From Manduca sexta (Eukaryota; Arthropoda; Insecta; Lepidoptera; Sphingidae), in contig NC_051140.1 of assembly GCF_014839805.1 (NCBI RefSeq), positions 16,451,826 to 16,515,825 on the forward strand: a stretch of DNA of 64,000 nt, in the 5' to 3' direction. The notes under the pieces were generated by a model. That model was given only the letters and a program-made list of their open reading frames with translations. It was not told the origin of the DNA and did no database searches. How positions within the stretch are numbered: the stretch's first letter is position 1; every line of letters starts with the position of its first letter. The position numbers were made by a program, and so were the translations under genes. Shown here piece after piece: positions 43,985 to 57,028 of this stretch.

Positions 43985-45590
43985 AAATAACGAATGGAAT
44001 GGTCTGTGTTAACGAGATTTTAGTCTCTACTATTCCGATCGGACCTAGAGTAGAGCACCACTCTCGATCAATCTATCGACACTCTCCACTGATATCCATG
44101 TCTTTGACACTTAGTTTAATCTATCTGTACGGCTCTGAGTGGATTAGAACAAGGAATTTGTGTACAGACAGACAGTTCATGAAATTGAAGTCAAATACGG
44201 ATCAGCAAATATATTACTAATACGATCATGTAGTATATAGTTCGTGAATGATTAACACATTAGGTGTTATGAATAATTATACAATTTTGCAATTAAAATA
44301 ATGTATGGAAGGAAATAAATGAGTCATTTGGAAGGTGATCACTGAAACTAAAATGAACTCGTAACGCCACATAAATCATGGTTGGGTTGCAAATTTTTAA
44401 GGAATTGATTTTAAGTCTTTTGGGATTATGCTAATCTCATTGGCGTGTTATAATTTATGTTTATTCTACGTGCAATTCTATATTTTACAGCATATGAGTT
44501 CTATCTTACGAGCTGGTGCAAATGTTATCGGCGTCGTTTGTAGCGCACGAACGGATGAGTTAGCTTATATTTCATACTTTATCTCTCTTAGTGTCGCCTG
44601 TGTTACGCAGCAGTATTTAATGTTAAACATTTTTATAAATATTTTACACCGTCTAATTCAGTTTCCATTTTAGAAATAAACGAGATTTTTGTGAGTGTTG
44701 TGATTGTAAAGAAATAAGGCCCATTTAGATTTCCAAGTTTAGTGTCCACGGATGTTTACTGAAATTGTTGAATTGTTTTTATTTACTTTTAGGGAGTTTA
44801 TCGACTATTACGATTCTTGAAGAGTGTAATGAGTTTTCGATTTATTGAAACAGGATAGTAACAATTTGCCTAAGAATCTTATAAAAAATCAACTAAATAA
44901 CAATTAATTCGTAACTGCATTTTTAAAAAACTTTAGTCTAAGTTTGTTTTATAAAACTCAGCTATAAAGTAAATTGCGAAACAAAAATCTATTTGTCGGG
45001 AGATAATTCTATGTCATTCCAATTTTTCCATTGCCGAAAGCGTCAATAAAAAAAATTGGCGCTTCAAATCGAAAGTTTGTACATAAAGCTATTTTGGCCG
45101 GTTGTCTGACGGATTTGAAAACTATCGAAGTTTTTTGTGTTGATTTTTGAATGTATGCTTCATTGATACCCAATAGATTCACAAAATTGGCGAACTGCCA
45201 GCGAACTCACAAAACATGAATTGCTCGGGATTTGCATTATATTATGTGAATTATATATAGCGGTAGGTTCGCCACATATTGCCATAAGAGGGAAATAACT
45301 TCGGTAAACTATAGGTGCTTTCAGTACTTGGACCTTGGTCTGCTTTCACCAATAATGGCGTGGCGTTATTTGTTTTAAAAGAGTAGAGGAATATTTGATT
45401 TATACCTCTGATTTAGTGTAGAATTTATAAGTTGTTATCGATTTGAGACTTGGCTATCGGTAGGGATACCTTAAAATGTCATATGTTTGGGGATATCTTC
45501 CCATAATATACGATAATAATATGACTTGGGTTTGGTTATTTATTACCGTGTGATAATAATTTTACCCTTGTCGCTCTTTGTGATATATGT

Positions 45591-45667
45591 AAATACGATA
45601 AATCAACACGTATTGCATATACGTGTTGATTTATCGTATTTCTAATCTACTTTGTTGTAAGTAGATT
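45591..45667. repeat. Two back-to-back perfect hairpins
   Basis: First: perfect 23-bp arms 45591-45613 and 45619-45641 around a 5-base loop (TGCAT). Second, two bases later: perfect 9-bp arms 45644-45652 and 45659-45667 (AATCTACTT/AAGTAGATT) around TGTTGT. The first loop is too short for a normal microRNA precursor. Confidence 0.88.
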
Positions 45668-45782
45668 ATGTTCTTTTCTTGCAGTAGGTTGTATAAGTAC
45701 ATGGGTCGCCTGATTATAAATAAAACATCTTGGCTATAGTGTAGCTCTATTGGGAAATATCCTATAAAATATTTTTGTTAAA

Positions 45783-45967
45783 GCCCGCCACAGTAGCCCA
45801 CGCAAGTGTGTCGCATTTCAGGACCAGTCTGTGTATATTCGGTTCCAACAGGCCGGCATAATTGTGTCGACTGTCGAGGGGCTCTTGCCAATCGACATTC
45901 TATTGGACACCACTCCACATACCATCAGATGCAGTAGGGCCACTGTGCCGTGCTCGTGTCAAAAAAA
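45783..45967 (+). repeat. A-tailed short repeat (family C), copy 3, sets orientation
   Basis: Reads GCCCGCCACAGTAGCCCACGC, GTCTGTGTATATTCGGTTCC, AACAGGCCGGCATAATTGTG, ACACCACTCCACATACCATC and ends GTGTCAAAAAAATAATAAT. The terminal A run indicates the 3' end, so the other three copies, which show a T run or nothing on the left, lie on the minus strand. Confidence 0.65.
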
Positions 45968-46539
45968 TAATAATATCCAGTAAACATACCCTAAAGTGCA
46001 TATCATTCCTTTAACACGATAGCTGTTCGCCGAATGGGATTTAAACCATATTTTTTTACCATTTTTTAGAGGAAGATTTTTCAAATACCCGTATTAGTGC
46101 ACACAAAAGTGATTTATGTGCAAACATGCTTCTAGAATGTCTAGTTTGTGTTGTGTGTTGCTGTCTAGTCAGTGTTAGGATTACATAAAGTAGAAAAATA
46201 ATTTACGCGAACATGAATTTTCATGAAATAACAGTATAATAAAGAATAAAGTCTTGATATCAAGTTCAATATCAATCATCGCGGCCCGTTAGCTTCACAT
46301 CGGCCAAGACGGGTTGTTATTAGTGCAAAATTATGTTACGCAAAAGTTGTTTGGAAGGAAAACGTTTGCGAGAGGATAACAACCTCCCTCACGCGCGGTA
46401 ACTTCACTTTGTTTAATGTTAGATAGTCTCGGGTTTATTAACTTTGCAATTTACCGGTCATGGTGCGAGTGGCGTTGTTAACTTGCTTTATATGTGTGTG
46501 TGGTTTTGAAGAATGGTTGTGAAGAAAGTGTTTAACACT
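45968..46539. other. Non-coding spacer
   Basis: AT-rich with a GC-richer part at 46278-46420. No gene recognised. It separates two opposite copies of family C. Confidence 0.4.
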
Positions 46540-46735
46540 GGCATGACAACGTGACCTCACTGCAACTGATGGTATATGGAGTGGAGTCAGAGTGCACATA
46601 TTATTGACTGACAAGAGATGATTACCCCTCTCCAGTCGATATAATTATGCCGGTTTGTACAAAATTGGATACACACAGACTGATCCCGGAACGCGACATA
46701 AATTCATATGGGTCACTATGGCGGATGTTACATGT
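46540..46735 (-). repeat. A-tailed short repeat (family C), copy 4
   Basis: Plus strand has CTGATGGTATATGGAGTGGAGTC, GACTGACAAGAGATGATTACCCCTC, TAATTATGCCGGTTTGT, CACAGACTGATCCCGGAACGCGACA and GGGTCACTATGGCGG, which are the blocks of copy 1. It lies ~570 bp from copy 3 in the opposite orientation. Confidence 0.65.
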
Positions 46736-47618
46736 TATGTTGAAATCCCACATACACACATACTGTTATTGCTTCAAATGTGAAGTGGGCGCAACACTTT
46801 TTTATCATGTCGCAGAAAGGGTTTTGCTTAGATTTTATGCGTAACCGCGTATGTGAGAGCAAGCATCTAGTTTTATTGTAAACACCACGGCTAACCAGTC
46901 GTTATAAGCACAATCAGTAGCATCTACACTTGAAACGTAGTTACATACTGCGTGATAATGTGGATACTGCCCTTGTTATCTCGAGACATAGGATTTTAAG
47001 TCATACAGTAGTTTAACTTAAAATCCTATATCCTACGACGTTATAATATATAATGTTGTCATTAATTGTATGCCTGCTAAAGATTGCTGAAGCAATCCAT
47101 GACAATACTAATTGTGTACCCACGACTCTATCATAGTGTATGATTAAAACAATGAGCTTAACTCCTAAGTGTTTTTATTATTTGTGTGTTTATTATTTAT
47201 TTTCAATAACATCTTCTACTATTGTTCTTAGATCTTTTATTCGTTTATTGTATTGTATATTATCTTTAATGTTGCACGTGCACAATCATTTTCGAAAGTA
47301 TTTCGTGAATTTACCGTTATGTACAATGCACACAATATCAGACGCTATAGTGCGTATTTTAGGTTTCTCAGTGCTGTGGTCAGGTTCGTGTGACCTGAAT
47401 GGCAATGAACCGTTGAAAAATAAACCATCAATTAATGTATTAGAGTTGGTTTAAGTATAATCAACTACAACAAAACTTGGTGTTTGATAATGTCAGTTAT
47501 ATTGTCGTTTTTTATTAGCAAATAACAAGAAACATTGTTTGTCACGAAATATTTGCTTTAACCTTTATGGACCGCTAGACACCGAAAAATATGTTAAGCA
47601 TTCTGAGAAATGACCAAT
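46736..47618. other. Non-coding stretch
   Basis: Contains a perfect 14-bp inverted repeat ATAGGATTTTAAGT (46988-47001) with ACTTAAAATCCTAT (47016-47029) and an ATG-started 104-codon frame (47140-47454) with a hydrophobic start but no recognised motif. No splice signals were found that would make that frame an exon. Confidence 0.4.
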
Positions 47619-47949
47619 AATAATAATAAAAATATCAGCCCTGTATTTTATACTTGCCCACTGCTGAGCACGGGCCTCCTCTACTACTGAGAGGGATTAG
47701 GCCTTAGTCCACGCTGGCCTAGTGCGGATTGGTAGACTTCACACACCTTCGAAATTCCTATAGAGAACTTCTCAGATGTGCAGGTTTCCTTACGATGTTT
47801 TCCTTCACCGTTAAAGCGAACGATAAATTCACAAAGAATACACACATGATTTTTTAGAAAAATCAGAGGTGTGTTCCCTTGGGATTTGAACCTGCGGACA
47901 TTCGTCTTGGCAGTCCGTTCCACACCCAACTAGGCTATCGCCGCTTGAC
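47619..47949 (-). repeat. tRNA-derived SINE family A, copy 4 (full length)
   Basis: The same sequence as copy 2 with a few changes: ATCAGCCCTGTATTTTATACTTGCCCACTGCTGAGC on the left, GGGATTTGAACCTGCGGAC (box B complement) and AACTAGGCTATCGCCGC (box A complement) on the right. A 10-bp target-site duplication AATGACCAAT lies at 47609-47618 and 47950-47959. Confidence 0.9.
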
Positions 47950-47959
47950 AATGACCAAT

Positions 47960-50587
47960 GTAGAGCGTTAATTTTACAAACACCCGTTTTTAGCATTAAA
48001 CACCGATTTGGCACAAAGACAACAGGTAATTGTGATGTCAAGCGCTCGTCTGTCCAAAGCTACCGAAAAAGATTATACGGCCTAACCCGTAATGCGAGGG
48101 ACTAGCCTGCGAATCTCCAGGAACATTCAGAGATTAAGAGTGTGCTTGCTAATGGATTTATTTTGTACAAAGACGTTAATTTATATCCTCCATTTAATAT
48201 ATGGTGAAAAAAAATACGAGGTTTTATATTGCAATTTAAATAAAATGTAATTGATTATTACCTATTTCGATTATGTAGAGAAAGTTAGTTGTCTCTGAAT
48301 GTCTCAGCCTGTGTTATATAGATTTATTCATTTTAATTTTCCGCTACGATTTGTACTGACGAACACGAATACTAGGGAATGGGATATGAGAGGTACTAAC
48401 TCGAAATTACTGGGGTCTAATCAAGACTGCTGTGAGTGTCTCGCTTTGAGTACCCGGAAAACAGCTCACAAGCCAGCTACATATGTATACAAGAATGTAC
48501 CAATTTCCAGTTATTTGAAAATTATAGTACCTATTTACAGTATATTGTAGTACATTACGTTATTCAGCATTTCTTATAAAACTAGAAGATTAACGACTTG
48601 CGTAATGGAAAAGGCCATATTTGTAAACACGATTTGGCACACATACAATGTAAGCTGAAGTAATGTTTATGTAAAAAATGAGCATAAGAAATAATGTTGA
48701 AGGATAGCTTAGATCATATGAGAATGGACAATAGAAGGCCAAGTGTATGTATATGGTGCTCAGTAATACTTATGCCTTCGTAATACAATAAAAAAATAAA
48801 TCCATCATAATCGTGATTTTATTTGACTTATCGGTTGAAAACCTAATGCGTTCGGATCTTATCTTGTTACTATAAACACATGTTTTTGTGAGCGTTACCT
48901 CATCGGCGTTAATAAAAACTAACGATTTGTTGATGGTATTGTCTAAATAGTGATTGTTTGTGTTGAACGAAGGCCGCTGGTGATGCGAGAAATGAGCACA
49001 ATGTTTATAAAAAATACTATTTGCGGAGTTAATTTGCGTTCACATTTAACGCTTAGGTAGTGAAGGGTTGATTTGAAACTTTTGGATTATTATATTTTTA
49101 TTTTAAACTTTATAATATTAGCCATGTACCAAATTTTTTTATAGATCAGTGGTGTCTATTTTAATAATGTTGGAAATTGTATCATATCACTTAATAGTAA
49201 CATCCACGTTGTTACAGTTTCATTTAGTATATATAGACTACGGGATTTCTTGAACCGTAGTCTGAGATGGACGACTGTACTTGGCAAGCTGACCGACTTA
49301 TTTAAGAGATAATAGGCGCGAAACGGTCCGCGGACTGTTGAGCTGTAAACGGGTTTATTTACTTTGTTACAACACTGGAATAACATTTTGATACTGCAGC
49401 TTTATGACCGTTCTAGCTCAGGTTTTTTTGTTTGCACGTAATAGTCAATGGAGGCCTATTTGTAAAATCTGATAGAGGTATAAATAATTTTGATTTTGTT
49501 AACACGTAATGCACATTTATCGTAAATATTTTTTTAGTACAGGGGTATCATACCATCCTTAGTCAAAGTAGGGTTACGTATATTTTTACGATTAAAGCCA
49601 TGTTGTTTCATCATCATTATCCATGGGCAGGTATAGATAAGGCTCTTATTACATTGGCGAATTGCAAACACATGTACAACTTGGCGAACGCGTTGGTCGC
49701 ACGTCCAATGTATTAAGACCAATAACAACCCATTGTTTCGTCCCTGAGCCCACTCAGTGTCAGTGAAATAGGGAATACGGTAATATGGTTGTAGAAAATA
49801 TACTATATTTGCGTATCATTTCCAACGTTAAGAGCTTGCTAATTAAGGATGCGTAATGACAATGATAAATTGAGGTAATTAATTGCTTCAGATTACATTT
49901 AAATTAATTATCTTAATTATTATAACTACATTTTTGTGTTTCGTTATTGTATTCACTTTATTTTAGTGTCATTATTTTTACAATGGACACTTAATTAAAT
50001 ACAATTTAAGGACGCATACATGCATTGCGTCCTTAAAAAAATCACAGAAGTTTTTCTTTGCGAAATGGACGTAGACCTATAGAGGCTGTTGACACCTAAT
50101 ATATATTATATCCTGTCATAATAACCCATTATAGTTTTCCACTTTGTCTATGGTCCCAATAATTTAGTGTATCAATAAAATTAAAAAAAATAATAATTAA
50201 ATTTGAAATTATAGTTATTAATGTTGGTAATTTTGCGTCAATGAGGAAATAATACATTCAAAACATTGTTATCTTAACGCCCGATGCAAATTCCTAGTAT
50301 ATAACATACGTATTAAGAAAGCGGGTCAGATACCCGCACTGAGATGCGACAGCGCTCCACTTACAGACGTTTTTTTTTGTATTTTAGTTCTTTGTACAAA
50401 AAGTAATATTCGATCAACTTGATACACTTTTAGATAATTAATTGAAGATTAAAACGCGGCCGCATTGCATATTGAATAAGTGTATGAAGTTGCAAAAACA
50501 AGTGACAAACGCTAGAAACATCTATAAGATGTCATAATTAGGTCATTTTCGGTCTTCATTTTTGGCGCATACATACTTCTTTTTTTA
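47960..50587. other. Non-coding stretch
   Basis: No gene recognised. A perfect 12-bp hairpin TTTAAGGACGCA/TGCGTCCTTAAA lies at 50005-50037. An 83-codon frame (48299-48550) has no motif. AGACTACGG/CCGTAGTCT form a 9-bp inverted repeat near 49237-49265. Confidence 0.4.
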
Positions 50588-50843
50588 GAGTTCCGTACAA
50601 AAAGCAGAGAGTAATAAAAATGATTCTTTACGGTTTGTCCAAAATGTGATTGCGGAACTCTATAATAAAACTTATATTATTTTTGTCTGTTCAAACTTTA
50701 GAGGGATTCTTATAAATAATTGTACTTACAGCAAATATTTTGTATAATAAGTATTGATAGGAATAATAAGTTATAAAGAACTAAAAAAAGTCGTAAAAAG
50801 TACGGAACTCAAAACGCGAGTCGGATTTGCAGACGGTTTTGGT
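50588..50843 (+). repeat. Degraded lepidopteran interspersed repeat
   Basis: It opens with GAGTTCCGTACAAAAAG and closes with AGTACGGAACTCAAAACGCGAGTCGGATTTGCAGACGGTTTT. I recall this pair as the start and end of a widespread lepidopteran repeat whose fresh copies end in GTACGGAACCC, GCGCGAGTCCGACTCG and GGCCGGTTTTT. The inside is strongly decayed. Its superfamily is uncertain. Confidence 0.55.
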
Positions 50844-52985
50844 GTGTATTGTACAAATAAAAATTGATTCGGCAGCCGTATTCTCAATGCTTCACGGATA
50901 GCGGAACTGCAACGCTCCGATGTTGAATTTTTTGCTGTGTCAGTGTGCGCCTTACCTACTTAGAAGTACGTGTGATGAGTCATCATTGTCTATTACTATT
51001 GGACAAGTGAAATTATATTTATTGTATTATTGTTTATACAGAGATAGAAGTAACTATAGGTACATATGGACAGTATAGTAACTAGGGCGGTGCCAACGGT
51101 GACTAGGTACATGGTGCAAGCCCTAAAGGGGCATAGAAATTACTAAACCAGGACCTCATTTTGTGCCATGCGTAGGCGCAGTTATAGAAGCTCACTGGAC
51201 GTATAAAAGGATAGTTATTGCGGATGGAGGAACTATATATTTATACACATAGTAATGTACATAAATCTTATTATCTACAGCGTACCCTATCGTTCAATAG
51301 ATTTCTTAGACAATGGATACATTAGACTTATTTGCGATTACATTTTATGGTCCTTATTTCAATTTATAAATGGATTCAAATCCATGTATTAAAATATAAA
51401 TATTGTGTACTACTTATAAAGAAGCATGAAGTAGAATGTTCGTATCGATAACCAAATATTACAATTATTACTTATAAATATGAGTAATCATTGCTTCAAT
51501 TAATCATTATTTTACATCTTTTTTTTTAATTTTAAAGTCGCAATGATAGAACAACGATTAAGTTAATCATTGATTAAAACATTCATTGGTAAGGTTTGTG
51601 GAAATTAAATAATTGTTATCGAAAGATAGCAATGGTAAGAAAAAACATTTCTTATTATTCCGTAAAAGTTTAAATCCAGAATTGGTTTGAAAGAAAAATG
51701 TAGGTCATGAAGATATTTTTGTATTGTTCATATCGAAAGATTTGAGAACAAGAAACTCGATGCACCACTTCAAGTCAATTTTCGCATATTATTTTGTGTG
51801 CATACTATAATACGAAGTATTGATGTAATTTTATTATAATTTAATTCACGGTATATCATAATAAATATTGTATTCTCCCAGAGGGAAGGTCAGGAGGTCA
51901 AAGTAAGGTAGGCAGCGGGTTAAAACGAATCCGAATCTTTACCTTATAATCCTTGGAATAGTGTGTAGAGTCGACCACATATTCGGATCTCATAAGGACA
52001 AGAACAAGATTTCAAATATTGGCTATTTTACTTGAGCAGCAATAATACGGCGATCAACCTTACAAATGCTTTTTGGAAGAATTCTTTTTCTCGTTTTTTC
52101 TGTTAACTTCCCGGATAAATAGTTAAGAATGGTAGACGCATACATCCTGATCCCCGTGGGACGCAATAGTTCACGAACAATTCTTACCGTGTAACGTTTA
52201 TCTACTCTTTCTAACACCTGAAATATGATAGAGACACCTATACTGGGATTCAGCGAAAGCACTCAGGATTCCCTAATGGAAGGCTGCTGCTTCAAATTGG
52301 TTACAGACGTAAAGCTATTGTTAAAAGACTTGTTATTTTATTTAAAAGTGTACGGTGTGAGGTGAAGTGAATTATATTATATTCTGACTTTCGAATGCTT
52401 TTCTTTTATAAGGTTCTATACATGTGTAAGGGTTATTAGTGGAACCCTGTTAACTTACACTGTCTGATCTTTAAAGGAAGCCATACTTTAAACCATAATT
52501 GGTAATAGATTGATTTTTTAACAATAAAAGTGTTATTGGGACGGACATCTTAAAAAATAATATCAAAAGATCCCTCGGTGCAAGGGTCCAATTCCCATTT
52601 GGCCGTTTATATTTTCGTAGTCTCACAAAGGATATTTTGCGATCATTTAGTTTGAACAGCTATGTTTTACGTTTGCGGCATATGATTTCCGTTGTAAGAT
52701 GAAACTATTAAATGGGGAATGTTTCAATTTCGCGTGGGTATTGACAAACGGATACATGAGCATATTTTATACGACAATATAATATATTCCATGCGGAACT
52801 TTTGTTGAGTTAAAACATTATTAATAAATTTATATACAGCACAATAACAATAAGGCAAGCAAATCTCGCTTAATGGTAAACGTGACGACTGTTAAATAAT
52901 AATATATAATTATCTATAACTGGGTGTTTACTTTTTTCTTATATTTACACGAACGTTAGACATTGAATTAAATTATTATACAGAT
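50844..52985. other. Non-coding stretch
   Basis: No gene recognised. GGGTCCAATTCCC near 52584 resembles a box B but no box A or SINE body accompanies it. The minus-strand 79-codon frame (52023-52262) has no motif. Confidence 0.4.
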
Positions 52986-53115
52986 ATTATTTGGGCTTTT
53001 TTATATTATAGTTTTTTCCCGATGTTTCGACTTTGAATTTTCGGACGACCAACACCTCAGCTCCTGCGGAAGTCTAAAGAAAAACGACGATAAAATCCGA
53101 AAAATAGTTTTATTT
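52986..53115. repeat. Decayed relative of the fold-back element
   Basis: CTTTTTTATATTATAGTTTTTTCCCGATGTTTCGA matches the arm of the 24.5-kb fold-back element. GGACGACCAACACCTCAGCTCC and CGACGATAAAATCCG match parts of its other arm in reverse. The arms are shortened and no longer fold perfectly. Confidence 0.55.
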
Positions 53116-54819
53116 GAAACTCTTACGTTAGCAATCATAATATTCCAAATATCGGAGAATCAATCCAATTTCTTGTATCAAATTGCCAAGTACATAAAGG
53201 AAAGCGTCCCCGATTGTGGAGTTAACGATATTTACAATAGTCTCTTGACTGTGGATTCATCGCTTGATTTTAATGTAATAAATATGCTTTAGCGTATCGC
53301 AGTGTTTGTAGTTTCTATTATTGTCTTATTTTAAAATATGGTATTTCCGAGTTTATTTTGGGTTTGGTTTACTTATAAGAATAAAAGTACTTACAATAGT
53401 CAATTGTATTGACATCTGTCCCCGAGTTAAATGTATGACTTTTGTAGTGCGTATGTACCATGTATTAGGGATGTTCGGTTTGTAAAATAATTACACTGGA
53501 AATACATACTTATAATACATACACACATTAATTGTTTTGGTAAACCGTGCAAAATAAAAAACGCGTTTGTTTCAAAACTGCTTCATTGTCCGTAGCGATA
53601 TATACGCTATTACTTTGATGATAAAGTTAGTTTTGCAAGAAACTACGGGCTTTGGTGTTAGGTGGCGTTCTCACCTGTTCGCTAATCCTGGCTTATACGA
53701 CTTAGTTGTGAACTTTGAAGCTGGCCAGTGGGTGTACAGCTTAAGTTCTAAAAACTTTTCCACAACTCTTGTACATTTACATAATTTGGGTTGTCGTAGA
53801 TTGTAGTACGACGTGGCAATTGTGTCTGATGAGGGTCCAGCTATTCTTTCCGGTTTTCATATTTTTTGTTATAATATATCCTTTCATACATTTCGGATTA
53901 TGATTATGTTCGGGTAGCGGTGACGGCTTATGAGGGTACCCAATTCTCTTTGATTGTTATGGTTTTCCATTTATGCTGTATTTATTGCTATGAAATGACT
54001 TGACGTCGTTGAAATCTACTTTGAAGTAAATTTTGTCCGCTCGTCCCTTGGACCTCTAAGTTTTTTGTTGAGGATTGTCCAATGCCGTTTAGATACGAAT
54101 GGAAAAATTTAAGTATTATAGCTAAAGAGAAAGTGACTGCGTTTTATTCTATGGTTTGTGGAGAACATTATTATTTACACGTAGGTACTTTAATTAAAAA
54201 AATCCTCTAAAATTGTATTTAAAACGTTCCCTTCTGAACCTATTGAAACTATAGCTTGTAGTTTTGATAGTTGCTACAAAAATATTCACATATACAAGCA
54301 ACGCCATCTACCGAGCTTTTGAAGAAGTTGTAACCGATACTATGATTTACTAAGTGTGTTATCTATTTATGAATGACAATATAATTATTAGGACGAGAGA
54401 TAATGTTAAATTACAAGATACCATCAAAAGTTTTCAAGTGGCAATAACTTGTATCGATTAAAATGTACAAAAAATATGGAGCATTGAACTTGATTATACT
54501 TATGATAAAGAATGCACTGAACGTTATCAAAGTGTATTTATTACGTTACAATGATTATGCAATCATCATTATATCGTGGAATTCGGTAGCGGAATATCTT
54601 ATCGTTAAGTAAAAAAATATTTGGGGCTAAAATTTAGGCAGTACAATATTAGACAATTTCTGCAGTGAGTTAGTGAATAGTTAGCTTTGAAGTCATTGGT
54701 AGCAACTAACTAGTATTGGTTTGGATTCCCGCAACGAGACAAATGTTTGTGTTATTCGCAAATATTTGTATCGAGCATGGGTGTTGTACAACAGAAAGTT
54801 CATTGTAAAATTGCATCGT
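53116..54819. other. Non-coding stretch
   Basis: AT-rich with no gene or repeat recognised. A 79-codon plus-strand frame at 53567-53806 has no motif. Confidence 0.4.
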
Positions 54820-55041
54820 ACACACACAAACATACACTCATGCCTTTTATCCACTATCCACTTTCGCCTTGTGAATGTGTGTGCCCGTTCCATGATGTGA
54901 TGGGGGCGAGCATAACACAAATTCCAGACTTCAGGCTGATACACATTAGAAAAACGTAATATTACTACCCGACCTGGGGATCAAACCCGAGACCTCAGCA
55001 CTGCAGTTATCCCCTAATGCAACTAAGCCATTGAGGCATAG
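54820..55041 (-). repeat. SINE family B copy, diverged
   Basis: Plus strand shows CACACACAAACATACACTCATGCC (tail), CCATGATGTGATGGGGGCGAGC, CAAATTCCAGACTTCAGGCTGATA, GACCTGGGGATCAAACCCGAGACCTC (box B complement) and GCAACTAAGCCATTGAGGCA (box A complement), all in family B order. The 83-codon minus-strand frame and the 70-codon plus-strand frame over it are accidental. Confidence 0.8.
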
Positions 55042-56846
55042 GCATCATAATAAATGTATCATAATGTGTGCTGTGTAAAATCAGGAACATACGTGTGCCT
55101 CACGGGAACATGTTTATTTAATTTGTTTTATTATTAAAACGTATAAGAGAAAGTTCTGAATATGGTGTGAAATTAAACTAACGTTATCTTTGTTTTGGAC
55201 ATGCGATAGGAGAACAAACGGCGAACTTTCCAGAACAACGCATCGTATTAAGTTTCAGAGAGTTAGCTGACGGCACACAAGTAATTAGAAATATGATAGT
55301 TGTTTTATTCATCCACCTACATATTTATTTGATGGTAAATAAATTTCTCTCTTGGTTCAAATTAAAAAGGATTTTTCAGTCGCTTTGACTCGGGATTTTA
55401 ACTTTCAGAGTTGGTACAGAATTTTTGTAGACCTTCCCTGTAAGTTTGGATAGACAGTGGCACTGATTTTATCATACCGCGCAATGAACATATTCGACCC
55501 TCTGAAAACTAATCTCATTCCAATCTTAAATGATTGTAATCAAATGTCATTAGACCTTTTGTTACTGTACTTGGTATAAAACATGAAAATATTAAGTATT
55601 CATTCATTTTCTACATAACGACGCAAACTCAACTCTTTGTATTCAAATCAAATTGTTTCTGAAGCAAAGTTTAATGAATTTGTACAAACAATATAACAGT
55701 ATTATTCTAATAGTTTTAAAGTGAGTTTAAAATTACTTTACAAAAATGTTAAGAAAATTTTGTATTTCTGCACGACATTCAACTTTATTTGCACGAATCC
55801 ATTAGGCAAGTGCATGTTTCAAGAAAAGCGTTATTTCATCACGAAACTAAAACAGAAATGTTTTATCACGGCTTGCAACTTGTTTATCAAAATTAGTACT
55901 TGCTATTCTGAATAACCGAAATGTATTGTGGGTCTAAAAGTCCTTAATACAGCAATAGCGTTGCCACTTATCATATCATGGGATGACGATAGGGCACCGA
56001 ACAATGGTAACACTTTTGGACGCTTTAATAATATCTTACCTATCATCATATATTTTCTGACGAGTGTGTACTCTATATTTTATAATATACCCATGTATGT
56101 ATGTATTTTATGGCGTTTGCGAAGTGACAAGTTAATGTACCTCCGACATTCAAGGTTTCCATAATGCACCTTGTCTCGTGACACAATTATACGTGATGCC
56201 GCTCATTGAGAAATATTACATCTTGCGGCCTTATTGTCGTGGTTTGTTATGACATATTGTCTTGTTTTATGAAGGTCACTAATTTATGTCTACGCGGTTA
56301 AGGGTTATTGTTGTTTGTTTGGGTTTTAGCGTTTGTTCTGATTATTCTGTTTGATATGAAATGAGAAATACAAGTGTTGTAAAGTTATGCCCTAGATTAG
56401 AGTTCATGTCATTTTATATTATCAAGACGTTACCAGTAGGTACTCAATTAAAATGTATCTGATAATAAAGGTATCGTTACGCACATGTTGAACTACAATG
56501 CCAAGGACATATAAATTGAATTGGGCATCCAAGTGATGCTTGTGGTTTAAATAAATAAAATTATTCGCACATTTTTTTTATTCCTTTTTTAATTAGAATA
56601 TAAGTTATAACAATGTAGCTAAATTGAAAATACCTCTGTACGGATAAATTGTTCATTGCTTCAAGATTGTTCTTTCGTTTTGCCAGATCATGGCAAGATA
56701 ATCAACTATAAACGTTTACTGCAGGCTTATTAGCAGCCTAATGTTCTGCTTGGGTTAAAATTAATAAAAAAGCAATGTAACTAATCTTGTAATTGTTAAG
56801 AAAGTTGCATTTTATTTTAACAATGCATACAATAACACACATGGAA
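55042..56846. other. Non-coding stretch
   Basis: No gene or repeat recognised; the open frames at 55721-55915 and 55928-56164 show no motif. Confidence 0.4.
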
Positions 56847-56860
56847 GTATAATAATTATA

Positions 56861-57028
56861 TTCTGCACAGTATTAGCCCGGAGTCTGGAATTTGTGCTCG
56901 ATATGGCGATAGGCTCGCCCCCTATCACATCATGGGACGGAACACACTTGGGGAAAAGTGGTTGCCGTGGTTACGCCTCTGCATACTTCTTCGGGGATAA
57001 AGGCGTTATAATGTGTGTGTGTGTGTGG
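56861..57028 (+). repeat. 5'-truncated SINE family B
   Basis: Begins abruptly inside the body (AGTATTAGCCCGGAGTCTGG). It keeps GGCGATAGGCTCGCCCCC, GGGACGGAACACACTTGG and CTTCGGGGATAAAGGCG and ends with a TG microsatellite (57012-57027). A 14-bp duplication, GTATAATAATTATA at 56847-56860 and GTATAATGATTATA at 57029-57042, flanks it with one mismatch. The tRNA-like head is missing. Confidence 0.85.

Larger units (their letters stand above)
42976..45590. other. Non-coding stretch with open frames and hairpins
   Basis: Contains perfect 9- and 12-bp inverted repeats at 43103-43140 and 43257-43285, the stop-free run 43451-43984 (listed separately), and two smaller frames (43999-44220 and 44428-44673) with no motif. 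Confidence 0.4.

Noticed and set aside
45681..45698. let-7-like string AGTAGGTTGTATA
   Set aside because: The 5' seed TGAGGT is absent and no matching precursor hairpin arm is nearby; a 13-base coincidence.
47140..47454. 104-codon ATG frame as a receptor-like exon
   Set aside because: Hydrophobic start only, no family motif and no splice sites; a frame of this size is expected by chance in this composition.
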